From Calothrix parasitica NIES-267 (GTDB taxonomy: Bacteria > Cyanobacteriota > Cyanobacteriia > Cyanobacteriales > Nostocaceae), in contig NZ_AP018227.1 of the NCBI RefSeq assembly GCF_002368095.1, forward strand, positions 3,698,047-3,762,046: a stretch of 64,000 nucleotides of DNA, read 5' to 3'. Shown in pieces: positions 56,143-64,000 of the stretch (positions are counted from its first letter, which is position 1; every line of letters begins with the position of its first letter). A program made the translations under genes and the position numbers. The notes under the pieces are model-generated. The model was not told where the DNA came from. It worked only from the letters and a program-made list of their open reading frames with translations, and did no database searches.

Positions 56143-57177
56143 TCATCGATTGGGAAAGGGTTGTCCGAAATCAATAACTTGGGAACCAGAAGAATCAATT
56201 GAATCTGTTTGTGTATTGGTTATCGGAAAGTTAGATGTAGATGATGGTGTGGAGGGAAATGTTGGGGGAGAATTAAAATTTCCTGATGGTGAAGGAAATC
56301 TTGCAGGTGGAAGAGCTGAATTAGGGATTTGTGGGGATAAAGGAGGTAAATTGATTGTGTTTATTGGTGGTACTCTGACATCTGGTTGACCTATATTTCT
56401 ATTCTCCATAGGTGCTAATGGAAAAGGGGTTGTCAGCGAAGATGGTGCTGTATTTATACCTGGTGGAAGTTGTGAAGGATTGTTATATATTTGACCGGGC
56501 GGCAGAATAATTGATGGTTGTAGGGGTGGAAGAATATTTGATGGTTGTTGCTGCGGTAATGCTCCGGGTGGTTGTTGCTGAGGAAAAGCACCTGGTGGTT
56601 GCGGAGTATAAGGGTAGTTGGATGGTAATTGTGATGGATTATAAGCACCAGGTGGTAATTGACCCGTAGCACCAGGTGGTAGTTCACCTCCAATAGAAGT
56701 ATTTCCCGGTGATAAATAATTTCCGTTACTTGCAATTACAGGACGAAATAACCAACGAGTAGGATTTTGCCAGGAAAAAGGCTGTAACTGTACTTGACTG
56801 CGGTCGAAAAAAGTTCCTGGTGCTAAATCCATGACAATACGAGTTATATCTTCATTTAGCTGAGAAACTCGAATCCTTTGGACTGCTCCGCTGTAATTTT
56901 GTTGGGTAGAAACGTAACCTAGCTTTGTATCTGGTAAATCGACAACAATACGAGGAGGTTGAGATAAATAGAAATACTGGGGTTTAACTGGTGCTGAAAC
57001 AGAGATTTCTAACTGCGAACCTTGAGGAGAAAATCGCCAGTCTTCTAATTTTCCTGCGGGTGCAGCAATACTACTATTAGTATTGAAAGCAATTGCAGCA
57101 TACAAGCCAAACAAGCTAGCACGAATCAATCGCTTGCACTTACGCGCAAAGAGCCTATTATTGAATTGCTTTTTCAT
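56143..57177 (-). CDS. AMIN-domain envelope protein with Pro-rich tail
   Basis: Residues 1-40 form a signal peptide (IRASLFGLYAAIAFNTNSSI, then AAPAG). Residues about 42-145 are an AMIN domain: LEDWRFSPQGSQLEISVSAP, PPRIVVDLPDTKLGYV, NEDITRIVMDLAPGTFF. AMIN domains bind peptidoglycan and target proteins such as amidases or secretins. The rest (150-344) is a low-complexity Pro/Gln/Ser/Asn region with repeated PPGA, LPPGAYNPSQLPSN and PQQQPPGALPQQQP phrases. No catalytic domain follows, so it is probably a cell-wall-binding structural or localisation protein. Confidence 0.87.
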   Translation of the reverse strand: MKKQFNNRLFARKCKRLIRASLFGLYAAIAFNTNSSIAAPAGKLEDWRFSPQGSQLEISVSAPVKPQYFYLSQPPRIVVDLPDTKLGYVSTQQNYSGAVQRIRVSQLNEDITRIVMDLAPGTFFDRSQVQLQPFSWQNPTRWLFRPVIASNGNYLSPGNTSIGGELPPGATGQLPPGAYNPSQLPSNYPYTPQPPGAFPQQQPPGALPQQQPSNILPPLQPSIILPPGQIYNNPSQLPPGINTAPSSLTTPFPLAPMENRNIGQPDVRVPPINTINLPPLSPQIPNSALPPARFPSPSGNFNSPPTFPSTPSSTSNFPITNTQTDSIDSSGSQVIDFGQPFPNR

Positions 57178-57527
57178 TATTTTTATCCTTCATAGATTAA
57201 GCCAACGTTATGGCTTATGAATTGATAATTGCTAATAGCTTGGAACTAAAAGCGAATGAAGTTATTATCAATTAGCAATCAATTTTTAGCAATTATTTAT
57301 TTCAGAATGTAAGAATTTTGATGGAATTAGTTGCTCTATATTACAATATTTTATTTTTTTTAATCCTCGGGTAGCAACTTAGAGGATGTTTGTAAAATTC
57401 ATGTTAAAGCTTTGACTAAGCAACTATATTTGTGAAGAGCATCCCAAATGTTTGATTCTATTTGTTAAATTTAAAGACGTAGCACTGCTACGTCTCTACA
57501 AAGTTATCCATTTTTAAGAATAAGTCT
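57178..57527. other. Gap between two minus-strand genes, with one palindrome copy
   Basis: About 350 bases holding one copy of the dispersed palindrome at 57474-57499 and otherwise AT-rich sequence with no gene. Confidence 0.5.
57474..57499. repeat. Dispersed palindrome copy (central base C)
   Basis: AAGACGTAGCA, C, TGCTACGTCTCTAC, 29 bases beyond the 3' end of the membrane protein gene at 57528. Confidence 0.9.
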
Positions 57528-57962
57528 TTAAAGCCACTGTCCGCCAAAAAAGCGCCAGCGAACGAAAATAATTCGCATTATGCTTTGAGAGGTAAGAAAA
57601 ACTGCAAGCCAAACAACAGAATAGTGAAAGAAAACCCAGAATAAAGGTAATTCTTCTTTTGGAATAGGTGTAGGTAAAAATCCTAAAATTTTTACTCCAC
57701 AAACTATAAATATAAATTCCCAAATTCCGGCCAATAATTGATGCACTGCTGGCCAATCTCTATCCCAGCGATACTTTTGTATTTGGTCGTACACTACATC
57801 CCAGCCCAGACCAAAAATCGCGACATAGAAAATTATCCAGAAATATACATCTCCTGATGGTGAACCAATTAAACCCGTAGCAAATGGCAAGCTAACAAAT
57901 AAACCTACTGTAAAGAGCAATAGTAAACGAGTTTGCCAACGGCCAAATAAAGTTGGAGTCAT
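57528..57962 (-). CDS. Conserved small membrane protein, 144 residues
   Basis: About four hydrophobic helices: LLLLFTVGLFVSLPFATGLI, FWIIFYVAIFGLGWDVVYDQ, LAGIWEFIFIVCGVKILGFL and FFHYSVVWLAVFLTSQSIMR. A conserved charged turn YDQIQKYRWDRDWP follows helix 2. I recall similar proteins in other cyanobacteria but no named family. No function proposed. A GATTTTGG/ATTTTAG heptamer run (57963-57998) lies directly upstream. Confidence 0.75.
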   Translation of the reverse strand: MTPTLFGRWQTRLLLLFTVGLFVSLPFATGLIGSPSGDVYFWIIFYVAIFGLGWDVVYDQIQKYRWDRDWPAVHQLLAGIWEFIFIVCGVKILGFLPTPIPKEELPLFWVFFHYSVVWLAVFLTSQSIMRIIFVRWRFFGGQWL

Positions 57963-58210
57963 AAGGATTTTGGATTTTAGATTTTGGATTTTAGATTAAA
58001 AATTATCAGGTAGCAGTTAGGATTTAGAAGCAATTCTAACTCTTACCAATTACTAATTACCAATTACCAATTACCCATTCCTAATTAATCAGCATAATAA
58101 CTATAACTACAACTATAAAATATTAAAAAACGCCACTGAATATTGAACGATTCAATAAGCTTGTGACGCTTTCGGCAAATACTTAGGTTTAAAAAAAAAT
58201 TGTAAAGTTT

Positions 58211-58930
58211 TTATGAAGTTAGCCGGTAGTGGTCGCTAGAATTAAAACGAGCAATTGCTTCCCAGTTGGTTACATCTTCTAGTAAAGTTTGATAGCCAAG
58301 GGTGTTGGGATGAAGACCATCGCTACTCAAACGGTTGACCCTCCAAATTTCAGGTTGCTGCATCCATTTGTCGAATATATCTAGGTAAGGTATCCCCTGT
58401 TTCCGACAAGCAAGTCTAGTGGCTTCTTTATAACGGTGCTGGTCGTCGTGATTGTAGTACAAGCAATCGAGGAAAGGCATTTTCGCCTCGTTTACAGGTA
58501 CCATACCTACGAACAGCACTGGACAAAGTTTTTGAGCTTGTTGGAGTAAGGAAGTGAGTTGCTCTTCAAAATTGACGAAATTTGTATAATTCTTGCCATC
58601 TGGACGACCAACTCTAGCCGAATCATTTACTCCTACTGACAATATAATTATGTCAGGAACCCGATTTCGTAACTCTCCTCGATTACGAAATTCAACTTCT
58701 AGTCTTTTCGCTACTTGTAGAGTACGGTCTCCACGTACACCTAAGTTGTATAAAACGTGCCCAGAACTTTCGGGTAACATCCAAGTTCGTCTCAATCTTT
58801 CAACCCAGCCACCTCCTTCCGGGTCGCCAAATCCATAAACTAAACTATCCCCTATTGCGACAATTTTCAGTGGTTGAGCGCTATTCGGTACTACAGATAG
58901 CTGCATTGAAGGTGCTACAAATGTTTGCAT
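58211..58930 (-). CDS. GDSL/SGNH-type esterase
   Basis: SGNH hydrolases cleave ester or thioester bonds of lipids, acyl-CoA or sugars. The four blocks are visible: block I VAIGDSLVYGFG with the nucleophilic Ser, block II Gly in NLGVRGDRT, block III SVGVNDSARVG with Asn, and block V SSDGLHPNTLG with Asp and His. 239 residues, no signal peptide, so probably cytoplasmic. Natural substrate unknown. It is alone on the minus strand. Confidence 0.9.
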   Translation of the reverse strand: MQTFVAPSMQLSVVPNSAQPLKIVAIGDSLVYGFGDPEGGGWVERLRRTWMLPESSGHVLYNLGVRGDRTLQVAKRLEVEFRNRGELRNRVPDIIILSVGVNDSARVGRPDGKNYTNFVNFEEQLTSLLQQAQKLCPVLFVGMVPVNEAKMPFLDCLYYNHDDQHRYKEATRLACRKQGIPYLDIFDKWMQQPEIWRVNRLSSDGLHPNTLGYQTLLEDVTNWEAIARFNSSDHYRLTS

Positions 58931-59232
58931 CTGAAAAGACTATATTTTATATCTTTAAAAGATTCTATACATTTCTACACCATTTCAGGGTACTTTATTT
59001 ACTTCTTCAAGAAGAAATTGCAATTTTTTGAACGATTTATTAAGGAAATGACTTTTTTCTGTAAAGGTAGTGTAAAGGAACTAGATATTTCTTCGGAGAT
59101 AAATAGGTTGGCTTTGAAAACTGTAAGGTCGGTTAAGAAAACAGGTAATAGAGATAATTCACTAGGAACAAGATTTATAAGTAATCTATAGCTTTGTATA
59201 TAGGAACAGTTTATTTATGAGGATTTATTTAT

Positions 59233-59508
59233 TAGGACTTACGCAAAAGTAAGGTAACTGCGTCCGGGCCGAGCGACAGAAAAGTCTTATTTAATACCTT
59301 TCCTGGCGACTGTAAGTCGCGGCTACACGAACAAAACCCGCCTGCGCGGGTTGAAAATAATTAGTCTACACAGGTGGACTTTGCCTGTGTAGTAGCGTTA
59401 GCGAAGCGTCTCCCGGAGGGAGATATTATATTCGCCGGATACTTTTAAAACATCCTCTAAAATTCTGTGATTGCTTCGCTATACTTCGTTTCGGTCGCGT
59501 AAGTCCTA
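59233..59508. mobile_element. 276-bp MITE-like element with 5-bp target duplication
   Basis: The element begins TAGGACTTACGC and ends GCGTAAGTCCTA, a perfect 12-bp terminal inverted repeat. It is flanked on both sides by TTTAT (59228-59232 and 59509-59513), a clear target-site duplication. Inside are dispersed modules: GACTGTAAGTCGCGGCTAC, GTAGCGTTAGCGAAGCGTCTC and CCGGAGGGAG. No coding frame is present, so it would need a transposase supplied in trans. Confidence 0.87.
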
Positions 59509-59691
59509 TTTATATCTTATGGATTATCAGGTTGATTGAAGCTATTTATAAAATTATTTATGCTTTTTTTAGAGACTTGAGTTAAAGTAAATACGTATTT
59601 AAATAATTTGAATAATATAATTTTACTAAATTCTGAAAAAATTATCGGATAATACGTATATCCTGATGTATGAAAAGGTAGAGTGAGAAAA

Positions 59692-59717
59692 AAGGCTCAA
59701 CGGGTCAATTGAGCCTT
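59692..59717 (-). terminator. Hairpin with minus-strand U-run
   Basis: Arms AAGGCTCAA and TTGAGCCTT pair perfectly around an 8-base loop; on the minus strand TTTTTC follows. It could be the terminator of the 60093-62105 gene, although 375 bases away, or of an unseen transcript in between. Confidence 0.65.
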
Positions 59718-59889
59718 AAAAATACGTCGTAAGTGGGATGTCAAGTGATTCCGTTGCTTATATTTTCATAAGTAATCTTAATGTTCAAGTCAAATGAGAT
59801 ACATTGAACCGTTAAAGCTTATCTGTAATGGCTTGTAACGAATAATAATCTTATTTCACCTAATTTTTTTGTAATTGTAAAATAAAATT

Positions 59890-59919
59890 CATAGAGACGT
59901 TGGACTGCAAAGTCTCTAC
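59890..59919. repeat. Degenerate palindrome copy
   Basis: Outer arms TAGAGAC and GTCTCTA are kept, with inner TTG and CAA also pairing around gactg. It is a weak member of the GAGACG family. Confidence 0.6.
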
Positions 59920-60092
59920 ATTTGTAAATTGCACAATTAATTTTACCTAAGTACTTAAAAAATTTGGTTACTACTCCCGTTCCGCTCTAAGATTTCCTAT
60001 GATAATTTCTCTCTCACTCCCTCCCTCCGACCAATAGGTAATCTTTCACCGGGAAGGGAGTATTCACTGCTCACTTCTCGCTGTTCGCCGAT

Positions 60093-62105
60093 TCAAGGTG
60101 ATTGATTTGACACCCATTTCATCCACTGTCTGAAAGATGAAACGGCATTTAATTTCTTGACTCCGGGAGCACGAGCGATTGCGAGTCCGTCTACAGTTCG
60201 TAAAGCGCAGTATTGTAAACCGAGAAAACTATCTACTGCTGCATAAGGACCGCCCAAGGTAATCGCACCCGCAGCATACATTTTACCTTTATCGTTACGC
60301 ATTTCTACTATTTCAAAATCGTTTGCTACAACTAATCTTGATAGGTGATTTAATGGCAAACTATAACGCTCAACTAAATCCTCTAGTAGCGGACTTGCCT
60401 GGACTTTAGCATCTAATCCAGTTGCATCAACAATAAAATCTGCATTAAGGGTAATTTGTCCGTTAGAACCTTTTTCTTTAATACGGGTAAGAGTGCCATT
60501 TTGAGCATCGCGCTCTACACTTTGCACTTCACCGAATTCAATTTTATACCAGCCATCTCGCAAACTTTCTTCCGTAATTCGCTGCCAATCAAGACGGTCT
60601 GCAGTAGTGGTTCCTCCCCAGTCAGCCAACAAACTTTTACGCTGTTCGGGAGTCGCATTTTCCAACATTACCCGTAATTCACCACCCCAACAAGCTTTTG
60701 GCCAGTTAAACGGTTGAAATTCAAAATGATGCTTCACCATCCGCTCGGTTTTACCGAATTTATTACCCTTTGGTTTCGGCGATCGCATTAAGTGCAAAAT
60801 TGTAATATTAGGATTTTTCTTACGTGCTTCGTAAATCCGTTGAATAATCCGAGAAGCCACAATACCGCGTCCTCGAATCAAAACTTTACCACCTTGACGC
60901 TCTAACTGTTCGTAAACGTGATTGTGGTCTTCATAAGCATTAACTACAGATTTAAAATCCCGATTCTGTTCGCGATAAGCTTGTAAATCGGGAAGAAACT
61001 GAATTGCTGGATAACCAGTTGCTAAATGTAAATAGCGAGCTACATAAAAAGCATGGTCACCTCTTCCCTTTGAATAAGCGACGCAATATCTTCCATCATC
61101 AGTTTTACGAATCGCTCGTATTCTTCCATAACGATAAATTTGCTCCCAACCTATGCGCTTTACTTCCCTTTCGATAGAATCAAAAACATTATTTGCACGG
61201 GGAGTATAAGTTTCAGCGTAATCTGGTTCTGCGAAGACTTTCCATAAATATTTAAACGAATCATTTAACCTTCCCTTACCAAAATCGCGCCAAGCTTCTC
61301 GCAAACCGTAACTGGGCCAACCCCAAATATTATCGGGACAAGAATCCGAATTAGAACGCAATCTTTCATGCAAAGGTATTTGAGAATTCAAACACAACCG
61401 CTTATATCGAGCAAACGGTTCCTTATCCAAACCCAAAGCGATAATTTTTTCGCTACTTACACCATATATTCTTAATAAATCGACCCAGATATAACTTCCC
61501 AAACCGGCCCCTAAAGCTAAATAATCAGTTTCATCTACCCGTAAACCCGTAGCGTGAAGAGCTTGAACCGGAACCTTTTCCTCTTGAAAAATTGGAGGTG
61601 GAAAACTAGAACCCAAAGGAGTCGCAGCTTGTTCTGGAGGTAAAGTAGGGTCAGGTAAATTAGTCGCGGGATTAAATTGAATAGTCGAATTAGTTGGGGT
61701 AGGTGCAGATATTGGAGCGGGTGTAGATGGAGCGGTAGGTCTATTTATTGGTCTATTGGTTGGTTTACTTAAAGTAAAAGAAAGAGTTATTTCATAAGGC
61801 CCAATTTTTAAAGTATCGCCACTATTTATAACGCTACGTTTCTGAGGATTAGCATTAACATAAATACCATTAACACTATTTTGGTCAATCACAACTAACT
61901 GCTCTTGTTCCCAATCAATCAGCGCATGATACCGAGAAACTTCACTACTATCAAGCAGCATTCGCGAAACACGCTGTTCCCCAAGTTCCGCAGGCATTTG
62001 AGAGAATTCTCGACCAAAAGCAATCGGTACCCTCAACCTAGGTTCTCGTAACTCCCCAGTCGCCGGGTCTTCCCAACTTAAATTAATTTCTAAACTATTA
62101 CTCAT
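60093..62105 (-). CDS. FHA domain fused to a flavoprotein-like oxidoreductase
   Basis: The 670-residue protein begins with an FHA domain (about residues 25-112), a phosphothreonine reader. Its key positions are present: FGREF, SSEVSRYHALID and DQNSVNGIYVN. A Pro/Thr-rich linker follows (about 115-185). Residues about 190-670 resemble FAD/NAD(P)-dependent oxidoreductases: the dinucleotide motif LALGAGLGSYIWVDLLRIYG, a second one RGRGIVASRIIQRIYEARKK, and the ATG-type motif DFIVDATGLDA. Chemical activity is not identified. The neighbour 62207-62788 also has an FHA domain and lies 100 bases upstream on the same strand, so the two probably act in one Thr-kinase signalling path. Confidence 0.85.
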   Translation of the reverse strand: MSNSLEINLSWEDPATGELREPRLRVPIAFGREFSQMPAELGEQRVSRMLLDSSEVSRYHALIDWEQEQLVVIDQNSVNGIYVNANPQKRSVINSGDTLKIGPYEITLSFTLSKPTNRPINRPTAPSTPAPISAPTPTNSTIQFNPATNLPDPTLPPEQAATPLGSSFPPPIFQEEKVPVQALHATGLRVDETDYLALGAGLGSYIWVDLLRIYGVSSEKIIALGLDKEPFARYKRLCLNSQIPLHERLRSNSDSCPDNIWGWPSYGLREAWRDFGKGRLNDSFKYLWKVFAEPDYAETYTPRANNVFDSIEREVKRIGWEQIYRYGRIRAIRKTDDGRYCVAYSKGRGDHAFYVARYLHLATGYPAIQFLPDLQAYREQNRDFKSVVNAYEDHNHVYEQLERQGGKVLIRGRGIVASRIIQRIYEARKKNPNITILHLMRSPKPKGNKFGKTERMVKHHFEFQPFNWPKACWGGELRVMLENATPEQRKSLLADWGGTTTADRLDWQRITEESLRDGWYKIEFGEVQSVERDAQNGTLTRIKEKGSNGQITLNADFIVDATGLDAKVQASPLLEDLVERYSLPLNHLSRLVVANDFEIVEMRNDKGKMYAAGAITLGGPYAAVDSFLGLQYCALRTVDGLAIARAPGVKKLNAVSSFRQWMKWVSNQSP

Positions 62106-62206
62106 ATATTTTAATTAGTAGTTATTTGTTAGTAATTAGTGGTTAGTAATTAATAGTGAATTAATAATTATTCACTTTTCTCTATTCCCTATTCCCTATT
62201 TTCTAT

Positions 62207-62788
62207 TCACTGATTCTTCTCTGGTGAAACTAAAACACTAACCGCTGCTGCTAAAGAAGTCCCACACCAAGGACAACCAACTTGAATATGTTCGATAGCA
62301 GAAACTTTATGACAATTCGGACATTGCAAACCGTAAGAACCTTGGTGTAGAGGTGCTGTTGATGCAGGCTTTGAGGGTACAGCAGGAATTACTGGTTGAC
62401 TATTTTGACCTGGTTTAGGCGGTTCCAAAATAGTAGCCGGAAAGCTATTAACTTGAGGAATATTAACATTAATAACTTTCAATTGCATTTGTCCCAAACA
62501 AAGAATGCTACCTTGATTCAAAAACGCATCTCCTCTAAACAACTGTTTTCCATCTACCAAAGGAGGATTTTTTTCTCTTAAAGTCCGAATATAAAACTGT
62601 TTTTGTTGAGCATTAAAAAATATTTCAACATGTAAACCCGATACAGTCGGATGACTCAAAACAATATCGCACCGTTTAGGGTCGCGACCAATACGGACAG
62701 TACCAGGATTCTTACTAGGCTGCTGTTCGTAAATTATCTGAGTTTTCTCTTCACCCGCATCGTGCCACTGTAATGTTAGTGAATTCAT
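62207..62788 (-). CDS. FHA domain protein with C-terminal zinc ribbon
   Basis: Residues about 1-100 from the chosen start form an FHA domain: GTVRIGRDPKRCDIVLSHPT, VSGLHVEIFFNAQQKQFYIR. The SGLH step substitutes for the usual SRxH, so phospho-binding may be altered. A Pro-rich linker leads to a zinc ribbon with CPNCHKVSAIEH and CPWCGTS (two CxxC knuckles). I place the start at ATG 62788 (193 residues, MNSLTLQWHDAGE). A TTG at 62827 would add 13 unconserved residues. It is the upstream partner of the FHA-oxidoreductase gene. Zinc ribbons of this type often mediate protein contacts. Confidence 0.85.
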   Translation of the reverse strand: MNSLTLQWHDAGEEKTQIIYEQQPSKNPGTVRIGRDPKRCDIVLSHPTVSGLHVEIFFNAQQKQFYIRTLREKNPPLVDGKQLFRGDAFLNQGSILCLGQMQLKVINVNIPQVNSFPATILEPPKPGQNSQPVIPAVPSKPASTAPLHQGSYGLQCPNCHKVSAIEHIQVGCPWCGTSLAAAVSVLVSPEKNQ

Positions 62789-62908
62789 GAATTTAGCTTC
62801 TATGTAGCCTTTATTAAGCAACTTCAACTATTGTCTGTGCGATTCCTAACACGAGCAAGCACAAGCAATCAAGTATGCTGAAAAAAACTTAAAATAAACA
62901 ATTGGTTT

Positions 62909-62996
62909 GAAAATTGAAAATTGGGGATTGGGAATTGAGAATTGGTAATTGGTAATTGGTAATTGGTAATTGGGGATTGAGAATTGAGGATTGGTC
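62909..62996. repeat. ATTGGTA-type tandem heptamers
   Basis: About ten units of ATTGGTA, ATTGGGG, ATTGAGA and variants, including four consecutive perfect ATTGGTA copies. They lie upstream of the FHA zinc-ribbon gene. Confidence 0.85.
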
Positions 62997-63058
62997 ACAG
63001 TTAGGGAGCAGGATGCTCCCACTACAATTCGTTTTTTATTTAAAACTTCTAGAATTTT

Positions 63059-63122
63059 CTCCCCATCTCCCCATCTCCCCATCTCCCCATCTCCCCCTCT
63101 CCCCCTCTACCCCCTCTCCCAA
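63059..63122. repeat. ATCTCCCC tandem octamers
   Basis: Eight or so units of ATCTCCCC grading into CTCTCCCC. Same unit as at the left edge of the window (1-62). It abuts the 3' end of the endonuclease V gene. Confidence 0.9.
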
Positions 63123-63128
63123 TCCTTC

Positions 63129-63794
63129 TCACCTATTAGAAGCCAACTTATCCGCAATCCTAGTAGTTTCGGGTAAACGATATTTCGGAGAACATTGCAA
63201 TACATAATCAATTGCGGTTGGTAAACTAATCCGATGACCGCTAGAAACGTATAATGGTTTTACGTTTTCACGAGTACGTAATACTGCTCCTATCGTTTCA
63301 TCTTTATGTATTAAAGGTTTCCAGCTTCCTTTTTCTTGAGGAACTTCTTCATAATCACCTATCAGCCAAGATTTGGCGACTCCAATAGTCGGTATATCGA
63401 GTATTACACCTAAATGACAAGCAATTCCTAATCTACGAGGATGAGCTAGTCCTTGACCGTCACACAGAATTATATCTGGTGTTATATTTATCTTTTGCAG
63501 CGCATCTAATACTGCCGGAATTTCACGAAACGATAGAAAACCGGGAATGTAGGGAAAGGTAGTCGGACGTTTAGCTATACTTTGCTCTTGTAACTGTAAA
63601 TCGGGAAAACTCAACACCGCTACCGCAGCACGACTGATTGTACCATCAGCTTCAAAACCCATATCAACACCAGCAACGTATTTTACTGGTTCTTCAAATC
63701 TATCTTCTGTAATAACTTCTTTTCGTAATTCCTCTTGGATTATTTTTGCTTCTGATGTGGTCAAATTCCAATTATGACGCTGTTTTATCTGCAT
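63129..63794 (-). CDS. nfi: Endonuclease V
   Basis: Endonuclease V nicks DNA (or RNA) near deoxyinosine, starting repair of deaminated adenine. The metal-binding D44 is in VAGVDMGFEADG; further family motifs are PYIPGFLSFREIPAVL, CDGQGLAHPRRLGIACHLGV (with the second Asp) and IGVAKSWLIG. 221 residues, normal. The ATG start gives a short KQRHNW leader before the conserved domain. It is the last gene in the window on the minus strand; a GAGACG-type palindrome lies upstream at 63888. Confidence 0.96.
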   Translation of the reverse strand: MQIKQRHNWNLTTSEAKIIQEELRKEVITEDRFEEPVKYVAGVDMGFEADGTISRAAVAVLSFPDLQLQEQSIAKRPTTFPYIPGFLSFREIPAVLDALQKINITPDIILCDGQGLAHPRRLGIACHLGVILDIPTIGVAKSWLIGDYEEVPQEKGSWKPLIHKDETIGAVLRTRENVKPLYVSSGHRISLPTAIDYVLQCSPKYRLPETTRIADKLASNR

Positions 63795-63887
63795 ATTACA
63801 CTTTGTAATCTTAATGTATTTTTTTATAATTTAACCCATCTATAGGTAAATATAAATATATAAATGTGAAATTTATAGATATAAAAC

Positions 63888-63916
63888 ATAGAGACGTAAA
63901 ATTTTACGTCTCTACA
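63888..63916. repeat. Palindrome variant with core GTAAAATTTTAC
   Basis: TAGAGACGTAAAA and TTTTACGTCTCTA form a perfect 26-bp palindrome. The outer arms match the dispersed family, while the core differs but still pairs fully. Confidence 0.88.
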
Positions 63917-64000
63917 TGGTTGTATTATTCTTAATCACGGTCATTCGACCAGAAATTAGCTTATCCCAACAAAACTGGGAACTAAAGAATCGACATAATT

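Larger units (their letters stand above)
58931..60092. other. 1.16-kb gap with a MITE-like element and repeats
   Basis: No credible gene; an 88-codon plus-strand frame at 58925-59191 resembles nothing. The region contains a 276-bp MITE-like element (59233-59508), a hairpin with a minus-strand T-run (59692-59717) and a degenerate palindrome copy (59890-59919). The sequence between 59510 and 59690 is AT-rich and featureless. Confidence 0.6.

Noticed and set aside
58925-59191. 88-codon plus-strand frame downstream of the GDSL gene start
   Set aside because: Low complexity and no recognisable family; it lies in the divergent region before a MITE-like element.

Overview
This window is a chromosomal segment of a filamentous, probably heterocyst-forming cyanobacterium (Nostocales-like). 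The evidence is the light-independent protochlorophyllide reductase pair chlL/chlN with a DUF5331 gene between them, ndhN, several small families known mainly from cyanobacteria (DUF3318, DUF3172, CGLD27), scattered HIP1 octamers (GCGATCGC), and many heptanucleotide tandem repeats and short dispersed palindromes. Base composition is AT-rich between genes. I cannot name the genus from sequence alone.

Layout. 0.1-7 kb: a small Trp-rich protein, chlL - DUF5331 - chlN ending at a strong terminator, a repeat-filled 1.1 kb gap, then YbjN-like and DUF3318 genes. 7.6-12 kb: queE, then a STAS/sugar-transferase fusion and a WcaI-like glycosyltransferase that suggest exopolysaccharide synthesis. 12.1-17 kb: a frameshifted yqeK relic followed by intact rsfS and a CGLD27 gene, an asparaginase, the initiator tRNA with its own promoter and terminator, and a DUF697 GTPase-like protein. 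17-34 kb: a mixed housekeeping region (deoC, recO, an MFS carrier, a GT4 enzyme, a MutY-like glycosylase, secG, gpmI, an ABC-F ATPase) mixed with accessory genes (two HEAT-repeat proteins, one fused to a SUKH domain; a metzincin-like protease carrying an in-frame palindromic repeat; a duplicated pair of XRE regulators; two unrecognised proteins).

34-53.8 kb, all on the minus strand: the S10/spc/alpha ribosomal cluster. In transcription order it runs rplC-rplD-rplW-rplB-rpsS-rplV-rpsC-rplP-rpmC-rpsQ-rplN-rplX-rplE-rpsH-rplF-rplR-rpsE-rplO-secY-adk-infA-rpmJ-rpsM-rpsK-rpoA-rplQ-truA-rplM-rpsI-rpmE, then prfA. It supplies ribosomal proteins, RNA polymerase alpha, the protein export channel, an initiation factor and a release factor. 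rpmJ is only 37 codons. Unusually, many gaps in this conserved cluster are filled by short tandem repeats and mosaic dispersed repeats.

54.7-64 kb: ndhN, DUF3172, an AMIN-domain envelope protein, a membrane protein, a GDSL hydrolase, a 276-bp MITE-like element with a clear 5-bp target duplication, two adjacent FHA-domain proteins (one fused to a flavoprotein-like oxidoreductase, one to a zinc ribbon), and endonuclease V.

I found no CRISPR array, transposase gene, prophage or recognisable defence island. The best candidates for something undescribed are the dispersed palindrome family whose core changes while pairing is kept, the repeat-studded ribosomal operon, the duplicated XRE module with a shared upstream block, the STAS-fused sugar transferase, and the FHA gene pair.
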